Shown here: positions 24,996 to 32,720 of the stretch, piece by piece
Numbering within the stretch: the first letter of the stretch is position 1
Layout: every line of letters starts with the position of its first letter
Assembly: GCF_008728195.1 (NCBI RefSeq)
Contig: NZ_CP031598.1
Span: 3,906,001 to 3,970,000 of the forward strand
From: Roseovarius indicus
Lineage (GTDB): Bacteria; Pseudomonadota; Alphaproteobacteria; Rhodobacterales; Rhodobacteraceae
Length of the DNA stretch: 64,000 nucleotides
Direction: 5' to 3'
The notes under the pieces: generated by a model
Told to the model about the DNA's origin: nothing
Seen by the model: the letters and a program-made list of their open reading frames with translations, nothing else
Database searches by the model: none
Program-made: the position numbers and the translations under genes

Positions 24996-25244
24996 ATGTT
25001 TTCCATCGAACACGAGTTTGACTCGACCGTCATCACCCTCGTCGACGAAGGCCGCCAGCGGCTCGAAGAAGACGTGATCATCAACGCGTTCGAGGAATGC
25101 GTCACGATCGAGCAATACGACCCCCGCACCGACCGGGTCGAGAAAATCACCCTCTCGCCCACCCAGCTGCGCGATCTCGGCGCGGCGCTCAACCTGCCCG
25201 AAGGGGTCTATTCTCTGAACGGCAAGACGCTCAACTCACGCTGA
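24996..25244 (+). CDS. conserved hypothetical protein (82 aa)
   Basis: An acidic soluble 82-residue protein: FSIEHEFDSTVITLVDEG, then EEDVIINAFEECVTIEQYD and LSPTQLRDLGAALNLPEGVY. It looks like a compact alpha/beta domain. I recognise no named family, though the wording of the sequence is like conserved Rhodobacteraceae hypotheticals. Its last 14 bases overlap the 3' end of the convergent DUF167 gene. The ATG is 116 bp from the divergent M48 start. Confidence 0.75.
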   Translation: MFSIEHEFDSTVITLVDEGRQRLEEDVIINAFEECVTIEQYDPRTDRVEKITLSPTQLRDLGAALNLPEGVYSLNGKTLNSR

Positions 25245-25485
25245 AGACCTTGTCGCGCGCCGTCGCGCCCCGGATCAGCTCGAGCCGCGATTTCGGCACG
25301 CCCATCGCCTTGGCCAGCAGCTTCTGAACGGCCGAATTGGCCTTGCCGCCCTCGGGAACCACCGTCACGTTCATCCGGATCTGCCCGTCGCGCAGCACGA
25401 TCCCGTTCGCCGAGGCCTTCGGCGTCACGCGCACCGTCACGGTCGCGCCGGGGATGGCAAGATGGCTCAGATCGGGCAGGCTCAT
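25231..25485 (-). CDS. DUF167 (YggU family) protein
   Basis: An 84-residue YggU/DUF167 protein with the family signatures VTVRVTPKASANGI, VTVVPEGGKANSAVQKLLAK and KSRLELIRGATARDK. It is a small basic alpha/beta fold of unknown biochemical role, often found near YggT. The 3' end overlaps the convergent 82-aa gene by 14 bp. ATG 25485 is preferred over a much longer upstream frame that runs across the nitroreductase promoter. Confidence 0.9.
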   Translation of the reverse strand: MSLPDLSHLAIPGATVTVRVTPKASANGIVLRDGQIRMNVTVVPEGGKANSAVQKLLAKAMGVPKSRLELIRGATARDKVFSVS

Positions 25486-25589
25486 GGAGGCGTCCCATAG
25501 CGCGATTGGCCCGCCTGCGGAAGATGCAGGGTTGACCCTCGCGCCCCGGCACCCGACATGTAACCCCGCAACAGGACAGGAAAACGTGC

Positions 25590-26168
25590 ATGCCCGATCC
25601 CAACCCGGCCGCGATGGAGTTTCTGCTCAACCGCCGCTCGCGCCCCGCCAAGACGCTGACCACCCCGGTGCCCGACCGCGCGGCGCTCATGCCCATCCTG
25701 ACCGCCGCGGCCCGCAGCCCCGATCACGGCAAGCTGGAACCCTGGCGCTTCATGGTGCTGGAACGGAACGCGCTCCTGCGGCTGGCCACGCTGATCGACG
25801 AATGCGGCGACCGTCTCGGCAAACCGCCCGAAGACATCGCCAAGGCCCGTGCTCAATATGCCGACGCCCATCTCGCCGTCGCCGTGATCGAGGTCCAGAT
25901 CCCGTCGGGAAAGATCCCTCTCCTCGAACAAACCTATTCGGCCGGTGCCGTCTGCCTTGCGCTCCTGAACGCCGCGCTTGCCTCGGGCTGGGGCGCCAAC
26001 TGGCTGAGCGGCTGGGCCAGCCATGACCGCGGCTTCGTCGAAGCCGGCTTTGGCCTTGCCGACAACGAACGCATCGCGGGCCTCATACATATCGGCACCG
26101 AAACCTCGGCCCCGCCCGAACGCCCCCGCCCTGACCTCGACGCCATCACCACATGGGTGACCGAATGA
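25590..26168 (+). CDS. nitroreductase family protein (YdjA-like)
   Basis: A 192-residue minimal nitroreductase. Residues 10-25 give the FMN-binding AMEFLLNRRSRPAKTL, then AARSPDHGKLEPWRFMVL, the typical A-x-x-P-x-H-x-x-x-x-W-R motif of YdjA/TdsD-type enzymes, and later ASGWGANWLSGW near the flavin ring. It is likely a cytoplasmic FMN-dependent reductase of unknown substrate, unlike in sequence to the first nitroreductase of this window (7587). The stop overlaps the next gene as ATGA, so expression is coupled to the EI24 protein. Confidence 0.88.
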   Translation: MPDPNPAAMEFLLNRRSRPAKTLTTPVPDRAALMPILTAAARSPDHGKLEPWRFMVLERNALLRLATLIDECGDRLGKPPEDIAKARAQYADAHLAVAVIEVQIPSGKIPLLEQTYSAGAVCLALLNAALASGWGANWLSGWASHDRGFVEAGFGLADNERIAGLIHIGTETSAPPERPRPDLDAITTWVTE

Positions 26169-26857
26169 TCTTCTCGAGCTTCTTCAAGGCCCTCGGCCAG
26201 TTGGGCGACCCGCGCTTCCGCAAGGTCCTGTTCCTCGGCATCGGCCTGACCTTCGTTCTGCTGATCGCCGCCTATGCCGGGCTGCTCGGCGTCATCGAAT
26301 GGCTCACGGGCGAGACCACGTCCCTCCCCATCGTGGGCGAGGTGACCTGGGTCGGCGACCTTCTCAGCTTCGGCTCCCTTTTCCTGATGCTGTTCCTGTC
26401 GGCCTTCCTGATGGTGCCGGTGGCCTCGGCCATCACCTCCATGTTCCTCGACGAGGTGGCGCAGGCCGTCGAAGACCGCCATTACCCGCGCCTGCCCCCG
26501 GCCCGCCGCACGCCCATGGGCGAAGCGATAAAGGACACGCTCAACTTCCTCGGCATCATCATCGGGGCCAACCTCCTGGCCTTCGTGCTCTACGTCTTCT
26601 TCACGCCCGCCGCGCCCTTCATCTTCTACGCGCTGAACGGCTACCTGCTGGGCATGGAGTATTTCACCCTCGTCGCCATCCGCCGCGTCGGCCGGCAGGA
26701 GGCCAAGAAACAGCGCCGCCGCCACCTGACGACGATCTGGCTGGCCGGCATCCTGATGGCCCTGCCGCTCTCCATCCCGCTCATCAACCTCATCATCCCG
26801 ATCCTCGGCGCGGCGACCTTCACCCACATCTATCACCGGCTGGCGGGCAACGCCTGA
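26165..26857 (+). CDS. EI24 domain (CysZ-like) membrane protein
   Basis: A 230-residue membrane protein with four or more helices (about residues 25-50, 70-100, 135-170, 195-225). The EI24 features are MVPVASAITSMFLDEVAQAVE and YALNGYLLGMEYFTLVAIRR. CysZ, the best-known relative, is a sulfate permease, but this branch is uncharacterised. ATG 26165 is chosen because it forms an ATGA overlap with the previous stop and has GGTGA before it. An in-frame ATG at 26153 would add four residues without a Shine-Dalgarno. Confidence 0.86.
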   Translation: MIFSSFFKALGQLGDPRFRKVLFLGIGLTFVLLIAAYAGLLGVIEWLTGETTSLPIVGEVTWVGDLLSFGSLFLMLFLSAFLMVPVASAITSMFLDEVAQAVEDRHYPRLPPARRTPMGEAIKDTLNFLGIIIGANLLAFVLYVFFTPAAPFIFYALNGYLLGMEYFTLVAIRRVGRQEAKKQRRRHLTTIWLAGILMALPLSIPLINLIIPILGAATFTHIYHRLAGNA

Positions 26858-26922
26858 GCCGCACCCTGACCGGAAAATCTGAAAATAGCGTTAAGGCCGG
26901 GCCGGTGCGCAACGCGCCTTGT

Positions 26923-27009
26923 GTTAACGCTCTCGCCGCACAGACAGTGCACCGACGTGATACCGACAGAATACCGACGTTGGACTCCCTGCAAAACAAC
27001 GGCGTTAAC
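26923..27009 (-). repeat. phased 11-bp direct-repeat array flanked by GTTAAC, copy 1
   Basis: ACCGAC occurs at 26951, 26962 and 26973, exactly 11 bp apart, with a degenerate ACAGAC at 26940 in the same register. On the minus strand the unit reads nnGTCGGTATn. GTTAAC flanks the array at 26923-26928 and 27004-27009. It lies between convergent genes. A second array is at 36379-36488. Confidence 0.7.
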
Positions 27010-27019
27010 CACCGAGTCG

Positions 27020-27643
27020 TCAGGCCAGCGACGTCACCCACAAGATCGTGGCATCCTCGTCGCTCACCGACACCACGTTATGGCCCATCGTCGCGTCGTA
27101 ATAGGCGCTGTCGCCCCGGCGCATCTCGATCGGCTCGTAGAACTCGGTGAACAGCCGCACGACCCCGGTCAGCACATACAGGAACTCCTCCCCGTCATGC
27201 CGCACCCAGCCGTCGAACTCCTCGACCGACCGTGCCCTGATCCGCGCCCGATAAGGCAACATCCGCTTCTTCGACAGCGCCTCGCCCAGCAATTCATGCT
27301 CATAGGTCGTGGTCGCATGCTGCGTCCCGTCCCCGGCCTTGGTCACCGCCAGCCGCCCGCTGATCTGGTCCCGCTGCGGCGGGGTGAACAGCTGCGGCAC
27401 GGAAATCTGCAACCCCACGGCCAGCTTCTTCAACGCTTCGTAGGTCGGCGACATCTGCCCGTTCTCGATCTTCGACAGGGTCGACCGCGCCAGCCCGGCC
27501 TGCGTCGCCGCCTGCTCCAGCGTCCAGCCGCGCGCCTTCCGAAGCTCCCGCACCCGCTCACCAAGGTTGAGCGGCTCGGCCTGCTCTTCCGCACCATCCT
27601 GGCGCGAGATCCTGATAAGGTTTCCGGGCAGCGTTTCCTTCAT
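27020..27643 (-). CDS. XRE-family regulator with C-terminal cupin domain
   Basis: A 207-residue regulator. The HTH_3 domain spans about residues 27-82 (LNLGERVRELRKARGWTLEQ, ATQAGLARSTLSKIENGQMS) and the cupin_2 sensor domain spans 125-205 (DGWVRHDGEEFLYVLTGVV, MRRGDSAYYDATMGHNV). This architecture binds a small effector in the cupin barrel and represses or activates a neighbouring catabolic gene. It is divergent from the AMP-ligase at 27709 with a 65-bp shared promoter region, so that gene and the ones after it are the likely targets. ATG 27643 starts at the MKETLPGN sequence ahead of the HTH. Confidence 0.92.
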   Translation of the reverse strand: MKETLPGNLIRISRQDGAEEQAEPLNLGERVRELRKARGWTLEQAATQAGLARSTLSKIENGQMSPTYEALKKLAVGLQISVPQLFTPPQRDQISGRLAVTKAGDGTQHATTTYEHELLGEALSKKRMLPYRARIRARSVEEFDGWVRHDGEEFLYVLTGVVRLFTEFYEPIEMRRGDSAYYDATMGHNVVSVSDEDATILWVTSLA

Positions 27644-27708
27644 GTCAAACGCTATACGCCCGGCCTGAACGACTTGCAACTGAGCCCGCCTATGCCTAGA
27701 GCAATGCC

Positions 27709-29235
27709 ATGTTGTCAGAGACCAATTCACCGGCCTTCGCGCCCTGCCCCGCGCCCTTCAACCTCGCGGCGCACGTGCTGCGCCACGCAGACGAAACACC
27801 CGACAAGGTGGCGCTCGCCGTGCTGGGCCTCTCCGGCGCCGAACGCTGGAGCTACGCCAGGCTGAAAGCGGCCGTGCTCGGCACCGGTGCGGGCCTCCTG
27901 CAGGCAGGCCTCACCCCCGGCGACCGCGTGCTCATGCGCCTCGGCAACACGGTCGAATTCCCCATCGCCTATCTCGGCGCCATCGCCGTCGGCCTCGTCC
28001 CCGTGCCAACCTCCTCGCAGCTCACCGAGCGCGAGGTCGCGGGCATCATCGACACCGTCAGCCCCGGCGTCATCCTGCGCGACCCCGCCATCGCCTGCCC
28101 CGCGACCGAGATCCCCGTCATCGGCCCCGACGCGCTCGACGCCATGCGCAGCCTGCCGCCCGCCGATTTTGACATGGGCGACCCCGAGCGCATGGCCTAC
28201 ATCATCTACACCTCCGGCACCTCCGGCACGCCCCGCGCGGTGATGCACGCCCACCGCGCCATCTGGGCCCGGCAGATGATGGTCGACGGCTGGTACGGCC
28301 TGCGCGCCTCCGACCGCGTCTGCCACGCCGGCGCCTTCAACTGGACCTACACGCTCGGCACCGGGCTGATGGACCCGTGGGCCGCCGGCGCCACCGCCCT
28401 GATCCCCGAACCCGGCACCGACGCCTCGCGCCTGCCACTTCTCCTGAAACGCCACGACGCGACGATGTTCGCCGCCGCCCCGGGCGTTTACCGCAAGTTC
28501 CTCAAGGACGGCACCCCGCTCGACCTGCCGAAACTCCGCCACGGCCTCTCCGCCGGCGAAAAGCTGGCCGACACCATCCGCGACGCCTGGGCCACCGCCA
28601 CCGGCACCGAGATCCTCGAGGCCTACGGCATGTCGGAATGTTCCACCTTCATCTCCGCCGCCCCCGGCCACCAGGCGCCCCGGGGCACGCTGGGCTACCC
28701 CCAGCCCGGCCGCCGCGTCGCCATCATCGGCACCGATGGCCCCGTCCCGCTGGGCGAGGAGGGCACCATCGCCATCCACCGCTCCGACCCCGGCCTGATG
28801 CTCGGCTATCTCGGCGCCCCCGAGGCCACGGCGGCCAAGTTCCAGGGCGACTGGTACCTCACCGGCGACCAGGGCGCGATGGACGACACCGGCGCCATTG
28901 CCTATCTCGGCCGCGCCGACGACATGATGAACGCCGGCGGCTTCCGCGTCTCGCCGATGGAGGTCGAGGCCGTGCTCAACCAGCACCCCGGCATCCTGCA
29001 GGCCGCCGTCACCGATATCGAGGTCAAGGCCGACGCCCGTCTGATCATGGCCTTCTACACCGGTCCCGAGGCCCTGCCCGACGAAGATCTGCACGCATTT
29101 GCGAAGGAGCGGCTGGCAGGCTACAAATGTCCCCGCGGTTTCTTCCACCTCGACGCCCTGCCCACCGGGGCGAACGGCAAAATCCTGCGCCGCGAATTGC
29201 GGCCGATCTACAAGGCACGTCATGGTCAAGCTTGA
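27709..29235 (+). CDS. AMP-dependent synthetase/ligase (acyl- or aryl-CoA synthetase)
   Basis: A 508-residue ANL-superfamily enzyme that should form an acyl- or aroyl-CoA through an adenylate. The P-loop is IIYTSGTSGTPRAVMH (about residue 165), the A5 motif EAYGMSECSTF, the hinge WYLTGDQGAMDDTGAIAYLG, and the catalytic lysine lies in PTGANGKILRRELRP near the C-terminus. Overall layout resembles benzoate-CoA ligase-like enzymes of Rhodobacteraceae. The 3' end overlaps the DsbA-family isomerase by 14 bp, so both proteins probably belong to one pathway. Confidence 0.9.
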   Translation: MLSETNSPAFAPCPAPFNLAAHVLRHADETPDKVALAVLGLSGAERWSYARLKAAVLGTGAGLLQAGLTPGDRVLMRLGNTVEFPIAYLGAIAVGLVPVPTSSQLTEREVAGIIDTVSPGVILRDPAIACPATEIPVIGPDALDAMRSLPPADFDMGDPERMAYIIYTSGTSGTPRAVMHAHRAIWARQMMVDGWYGLRASDRVCHAGAFNWTYTLGTGLMDPWAAGATALIPEPGTDASRLPLLLKRHDATMFAAAPGVYRKFLKDGTPLDLPKLRHGLSAGEKLADTIRDAWATATGTEILEAYGMSECSTFISAAPGHQAPRGTLGYPQPGRRVAIIGTDGPVPLGEEGTIAIHRSDPGLMLGYLGAPEATAAKFQGDWYLTGDQGAMDDTGAIAYLGRADDMMNAGGFRVSPMEVEAVLNQHPGILQAAVTDIEVKADARLIMAFYTGPEALPDEDLHAFAKERLAGYKCPRGFFHLDALPTGANGKILRRELRPIYKARHGQA

Positions 29236-29872
29236 CATCATCTCCGACCCGATCTGCCCCTGGTGCTATATCGGCAAGACCCAGCTCGACATGGCGCTGG
29301 CCGAACGTCCCGACCACCCGTTCGAGATCGAATGGCACCCGTTCCAGCTCAACCCCGACATGCCGCCCGAGGGCATGGACCGCCACACTTACCTCGAAAG
29401 GAAATTCGGCGGACAGGAAGGCGCGGCGCGCGCCTATGCCCCCATCGTCGAGGCGGCCGAGGCCGTGGGGCTCGACCTGAACCTCGCGGGCATCCAGCGC
29501 ACACCCAACACCATCGACGCCCATCGCCTGATCCACTGGGCCGGCATCGAGGGCAAGCAGATGGCCGTCGCCATGGCCCTCTTCCGCGCCTATTTCCACG
29601 AGGGCCGCGATATCGCCGATCACGACACGCTGGGCGACATCGCCGACGGGGTCGAAATGGATGCCGCCGTCGTGCAGAAATTGCTCAAATCCGATGCCGA
29701 CATCGAAGGTATCCACAAGAAAGACGCCGGATTTCGTGAAATGGGGATCACCGGCGTGCCGACCTTCATCGTCGCCGGCAAGCATGCCGTACCCGGCGCC
29801 CAGCCGCCCGATCTCTGGATCAAGGTGATCGACGAGATCAACGGCCAGGTCGAACAGGCCGGCGAGGGCTGA
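29222..29872 (+). CDS. DsbA family oxidoreductase (FrnE / 2-hydroxychromene-2-carboxylate isomerase type)
   Basis: A 216-residue cytoplasmic thioredoxin-fold protein with active-site motif PICPWCYIGK (CPWC) near residue 12, then WHPFQLNPDMPPEGMDR and the closing cis-proline loop GITGVPTFIVAGKHAVPGAQ. There is no signal peptide, as in FrnE and HCCA isomerases. ATG 29222 is inside the end of the ligase gene (14-bp overlap), so translation is coupled. A role in modifying an aromatic or polyketide intermediate made by the ligase is inference. Confidence 0.9.
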   Translation: MVKLDIISDPICPWCYIGKTQLDMALAERPDHPFEIEWHPFQLNPDMPPEGMDRHTYLERKFGGQEGAARAYAPIVEAAEAVGLDLNLAGIQRTPNTIDAHRLIHWAGIEGKQMAVAMALFRAYFHEGRDIADHDTLGDIADGVEMDAAVVQKLLKSDADIEGIHKKDAGFREMGITGVPTFIVAGKHAVPGAQPPDLWIKVIDEINGQVEQAGEG

Positions 29873-29900
29873 AGAAAAGGGCTGGGAACGGAGACCGAAG

Positions 29901-30275
29901 ATGAACATCCGCCGGGTCATCGCCTTCTTTTCCACCCTGCCGGCCATCATCATCGGGGGTACGGTCTTCTTCCACCACATCGAAGGCTGGTCGTGGATCG
30001 ACAGCTACTTCTTCACCGTCGTCACCCTCTCGACCGTGGGCTATGGCGAGCTTGTGCCCGCCACGGTGGTCGGCAAGATCGGCACCACCGTCTTCATCTT
30101 CGTGGGCCTCGGCATTTTCGCCGTTGCCATCCAACAGTTCGGTGCCTTCGCAATGCGGAAACGCGAAGAGCATACCGAGTGGCTCATCGGCAAGGTCCGC
30201 CACGCACCGCATGTCCACGAGGACAACCAGGATCACGCCGCCAATATCGACACGCAGCCGGATCACACGAAATAA
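29901..30275 (+). CDS. small potassium channel family protein (Ion_trans_2)
   Basis: A 124-residue protein with two membrane helices (about residues 7-25 and 58-80) around a pore loop that carries the selectivity filter TLSTVGYGELVP (TVGYGE). The C-terminal tail is hydrophilic and His-rich (VRHAPHVHEDNQDHAANI) and lacks an RCK domain. It is a minimal KcsA-like subunit, expected to form tetramers in the inner membrane. It follows the DsbA-like gene by 28 bp on the same strand. A metal-sensing function for the His-rich tail is only a guess. Confidence 0.88.
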   Translation: MNIRRVIAFFSTLPAIIIGGTVFFHHIEGWSWIDSYFFTVVTLSTVGYGELVPATVVGKIGTTVFIFVGLGIFAVAIQQFGAFAMRKREEHTEWLIGKVRHAPHVHEDNQDHAANIDTQPDHTK

Positions 30276-30367
30276 CTCCGGCGTTTACAAAGCGTTAACC
30301 CTTCTCCCTCCACTCCCCGCCCAAACCGGCCGTTGCCAGCCCTGTCGGTTTCGAATACGACCGACAC

Positions 30368-30385
30368 GTTACGATATAACGTAAC
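30368..30385. promoter_or_regulatory. Zur operator before zinT
   Basis: GTTACGATATAACGTAAC, an 18-bp palindrome with one mismatched pair. It fits the alphaproteobacterial Zur pattern (GTTAtgTTATAAcaTAAC type) and lies 83 bp before zinT. Confidence 0.75.
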
Positions 30386-30468
30386 GAATCACTCCGGGCC
30401 GCGCGCCGCGATCCCAACCCGGCGCCCGCCCGGTCACGACAACACGAACCCGAAAGGGAAAACAGAAC

Positions 30469-31143
30469 ATGCACTCGGTCACCCCCAAACACGCCACCGC
30501 CCTCGCCACCGCCGCGCTTCTGGCGCTCGCCGCCCCCGCTTTCGCCGCCGGCTCCGAAGACCACGACCACAGCCATGCGCATGACCACGCGCAACAGGAC
30601 GAGCAGCAAAAGCAGATCTACAAAGGCTATTTCGAAGACAGCCAGATCGCCCCCCGCCCCCTCTCCGACTGGGAAGGCGACTGGCAGTCCGTCTACCCCT
30701 ACCTGATGGACGGCAGCCTTGCCCCGGTGATGGAGCACAAGGCCGAGCATGGCGACAAGACCGCCGCCGAATACCGCGCCTATTACGAGATCGGCTATGA
30801 AACCGACGTGGACCGCATCGAGATCTCGGGCGACCAGGTCACCTTCCACGAAGGCGACACCTCTGTTCAAGGCACCTATGCCGATGACGGCTACGAGGTC
30901 CTGACCTACAAGAAGGGCAACCGCGGCGTCCGCTTCATCTTCCGCAAGACCGAAGGCGACGAGGCGGCGCCCGACTACATCCAGTTCAGCGATCACCGCA
31001 TCGCGCCGGCCAAGGCCGACCATTACCACCTCTACTGGGGCGACGACCGCGCCGCCCTGCTCGACGAAGTGACCAACTGGCCCACCTACTACCCGGCCTC
31101 CCTCACCGTCGACCAGATCGTCACCGAGATGACCGCCCACTGA
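30469..31143 (+). CDS. zinT: ZinT/YodA periplasmic zinc-binding protein
   Basis: A 224-residue periplasmic protein: signal peptide to about residue 26 (ALAAPAFAAG), then a His-rich metal-capture strip (DHDHSHAHDHAQQ), then the ZinT lipocalin-like domain (IYKGYFEDSQIAPRPLSDWE, VYPYLMDGS, and the metal-ligand region QFSDHRIAPAKADHYHLYWG). ZinT collects Zn(2+) under deficiency and delivers it to ZnuA-type transporters. The Zur palindrome upstream agrees with induction by zinc starvation. No znu genes are in the window. Confidence 0.95.
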   Translation: MHSVTPKHATALATAALLALAAPAFAAGSEDHDHSHAHDHAQQDEQQKQIYKGYFEDSQIAPRPLSDWEGDWQSVYPYLMDGSLAPVMEHKAEHGDKTAAEYRAYYEIGYETDVDRIEISGDQVTFHEGDTSVQGTYADDGYEVLTYKKGNRGVRFIFRKTEGDEAAPDYIQFSDHRIAPAKADHYHLYWGDDRAALLDEVTNWPTYYPASLTVDQIVTEMTAH

Positions 31144-31157
31144 CCCCGCCCCCCGTC

Positions 31158-31182
31158 GCGCCCCGCCGCTGTTGCGGGGCGC
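31158..31182 (+). terminator. GC-rich hairpin after zinT
   Basis: GCGCCCCGC/GCGGGGCGC, a perfect 9-bp stem with 7-nt loop, 14 bp after the zinT stop. There is no U-tract, so it may pause or protect the transcript rather than terminate efficiently. Confidence 0.5.
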
Positions 31183-31310
31183 GCGCGCCGCCTGCGTCCG
31201 GCGGATTAACCGGCGCGAAAGGTTCCCGCCTGCATATGTGCATGAACGGCCTCAGGAATGTGCGCAGGCTTTCTATGGCGCATATCCGCACAGCATGATA
31301 GCGCCCAAGG

Positions 31311-32543
31311 ATGAGCGTATCCGAACATCCCCAGCCCGAAGACGCCCCGATCGGGCGCTTCGAATTCGTCGCCCTGATGGCGATGCTCGTGGCCACCGTC
31401 GCGTTTTCCATCGACGCGATGCTGCCCGCCCTGCCCCGCATCGGCGCCGAACTCACGCCCGACGCGGTCAACCGGGCCCAGCTCGTGGTGGCCTCCTTCC
31501 TCCTGGGGATGGGCGCCGGAACATTCTTCACCGGCCCGCTCTCCGACAGCTACGGGCGCAAGCCGGTCATCCTCGTGGGGGCGGCCATCTACATCCTCGG
31601 CGCGCTCACGGCCATGATCGCACCGTCGCTCGAACTGATGGTCGCGGCTCGAATCCTTCAGGGCGTCGGCGCCGCCGCCGCCCGGATCGTGGCGCTCGCC
31701 ATCATCCGTGACCTCTATTCCGGCCGCGAAATGGCCCGGCTGATCTCCTTCGTGATGATGGTCTTCACCCTCGTCCCGGCCGTCGCGCCCCTCGCCGGCA
31801 GCGGCGTCATCGCGCTGACCGGCTGGCGCGGCATCTTCGGCATCTTCATCCTCTTCACCATCTGCACGACGCTCTGGATGTTCCTGCGCCTGAAAGAGCC
31901 CCTACCCGTGCAGCGCCGCCGCCCCTTCCGGCCCGGCGCGCTCTGGGGCGCGGTGAAAGAGGTGCTCTCCTTCCGCACCGTGCGCCTGTCGATCGCGGTG
32001 CAGATCCTCTGCTTCACCACGCTTTTCTCGTCGATCAGCTCGATCCAGCAGATCTTCGGCGTCACCTTCGACCGGGCCGAAAGCTTCCCCTACTGGTTCT
32101 TCGTCATCGCCCTGATGGCCGGCACCGGCAGCTTCGTCAACGCGGCCCTCGTCATGCGTCTGGGCATGCGCCGCCTGATCAGCTTCGCGCTCGTGGTGCA
32201 GATCGGCCTGACAGCGGTGGTGCTGGCGCTCTTCCTGATCGGCCTGCCGCCGGGCATCGACTTCGCGGTCTACGTCGCGTGGCAGACCACCGTCTTCTTC
32301 CAGGCGGCGCTGACGCTCGGCAATCTCAACGCGCTGGCGATGGAGCCGCTGGGCCACGTCGCCGGCATGGCGGCCAGCGTCGTCGCCAGCATCGGCACCG
32401 TTGGCTCGGTCATCCTGACCGTGCCGGTGGGCCTGTCCTTCGGCGGCACGCCGATCCCGCTTTTCACGGGCGTTCTCGTCTGCGTGGTGGCCGGGACCCT
32501 GCTGATGCGGCGGCTTCAGAAGATCGAGCATTACGACAGCTGA
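31311..32543 (+). CDS. MFS drug-resistance transporter, Bcr/CflA type
   Basis: A 410-residue twelve-helix major facilitator. The N-terminal half has FSIDAMLPALPRIGAEL, the proton-antiporter signature LVVASFLLGMGAGTFFTGPL, the loop motif GPLSDSYGRKPVILVG between helices 2 and 3, and RILQGVGAAAARIVALAII, all typical of Bcr/CflA multidrug exporters. The expected role is proton-driven efflux from the cytoplasm. AAGGA lies before the ATG. Transcription is probably independent of zinT. Confidence 0.9.
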   Translation: MSVSEHPQPEDAPIGRFEFVALMAMLVATVAFSIDAMLPALPRIGAELTPDAVNRAQLVVASFLLGMGAGTFFTGPLSDSYGRKPVILVGAAIYILGALTAMIAPSLELMVAARILQGVGAAAARIVALAIIRDLYSGREMARLISFVMMVFTLVPAVAPLAGSGVIALTGWRGIFGIFILFTICTTLWMFLRLKEPLPVQRRRPFRPGALWGAVKEVLSFRTVRLSIAVQILCFTTLFSSISSIQQIFGVTFDRAESFPYWFFVIALMAGTGSFVNAALVMRLGMRRLISFALVVQIGLTAVVLALFLIGLPPGIDFAVYVAWQTTVFFQAALTLGNLNALAMEPLGHVAGMAASVVASIGTVGSVILTVPVGLSFGGTPIPLFTGVLVCVVAGTLLMRRLQKIEHYDS

Positions 32544-32581
32544 CCCCTCGCCCCGCTTCGGTGCGCGGCCAGCCGCCGCCC

Positions 32582-32610
32582 TGCGACAATTTTTTCAGTA
32601 TACTGTCGCA
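32582..32610. promoter_or_regulatory. nested palindromes in the icd promoter region
   Basis: TGCGACA (32582-32588) and TGTCGCA (32604-32610) form an inverted repeat. The 3' arm overlaps a second perfect palindrome, CAGTATACTG (32597-32606), whose TATACT is also a good -10 hexamer. The site lies 110 bp before the icd ATG and could hold a repressor over the promoter. Confidence 0.4.
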
Positions 32611-32720
32611 TACCGTCTTTCCAGACGGCCCGCTTTACGCTATGACGCGGCCAACCGCCTGCCTGCGCCCGCCCATGCGCGGCGCCGAACTCTTCACACA
32701 GCGATCGAGAGGGATCACCG

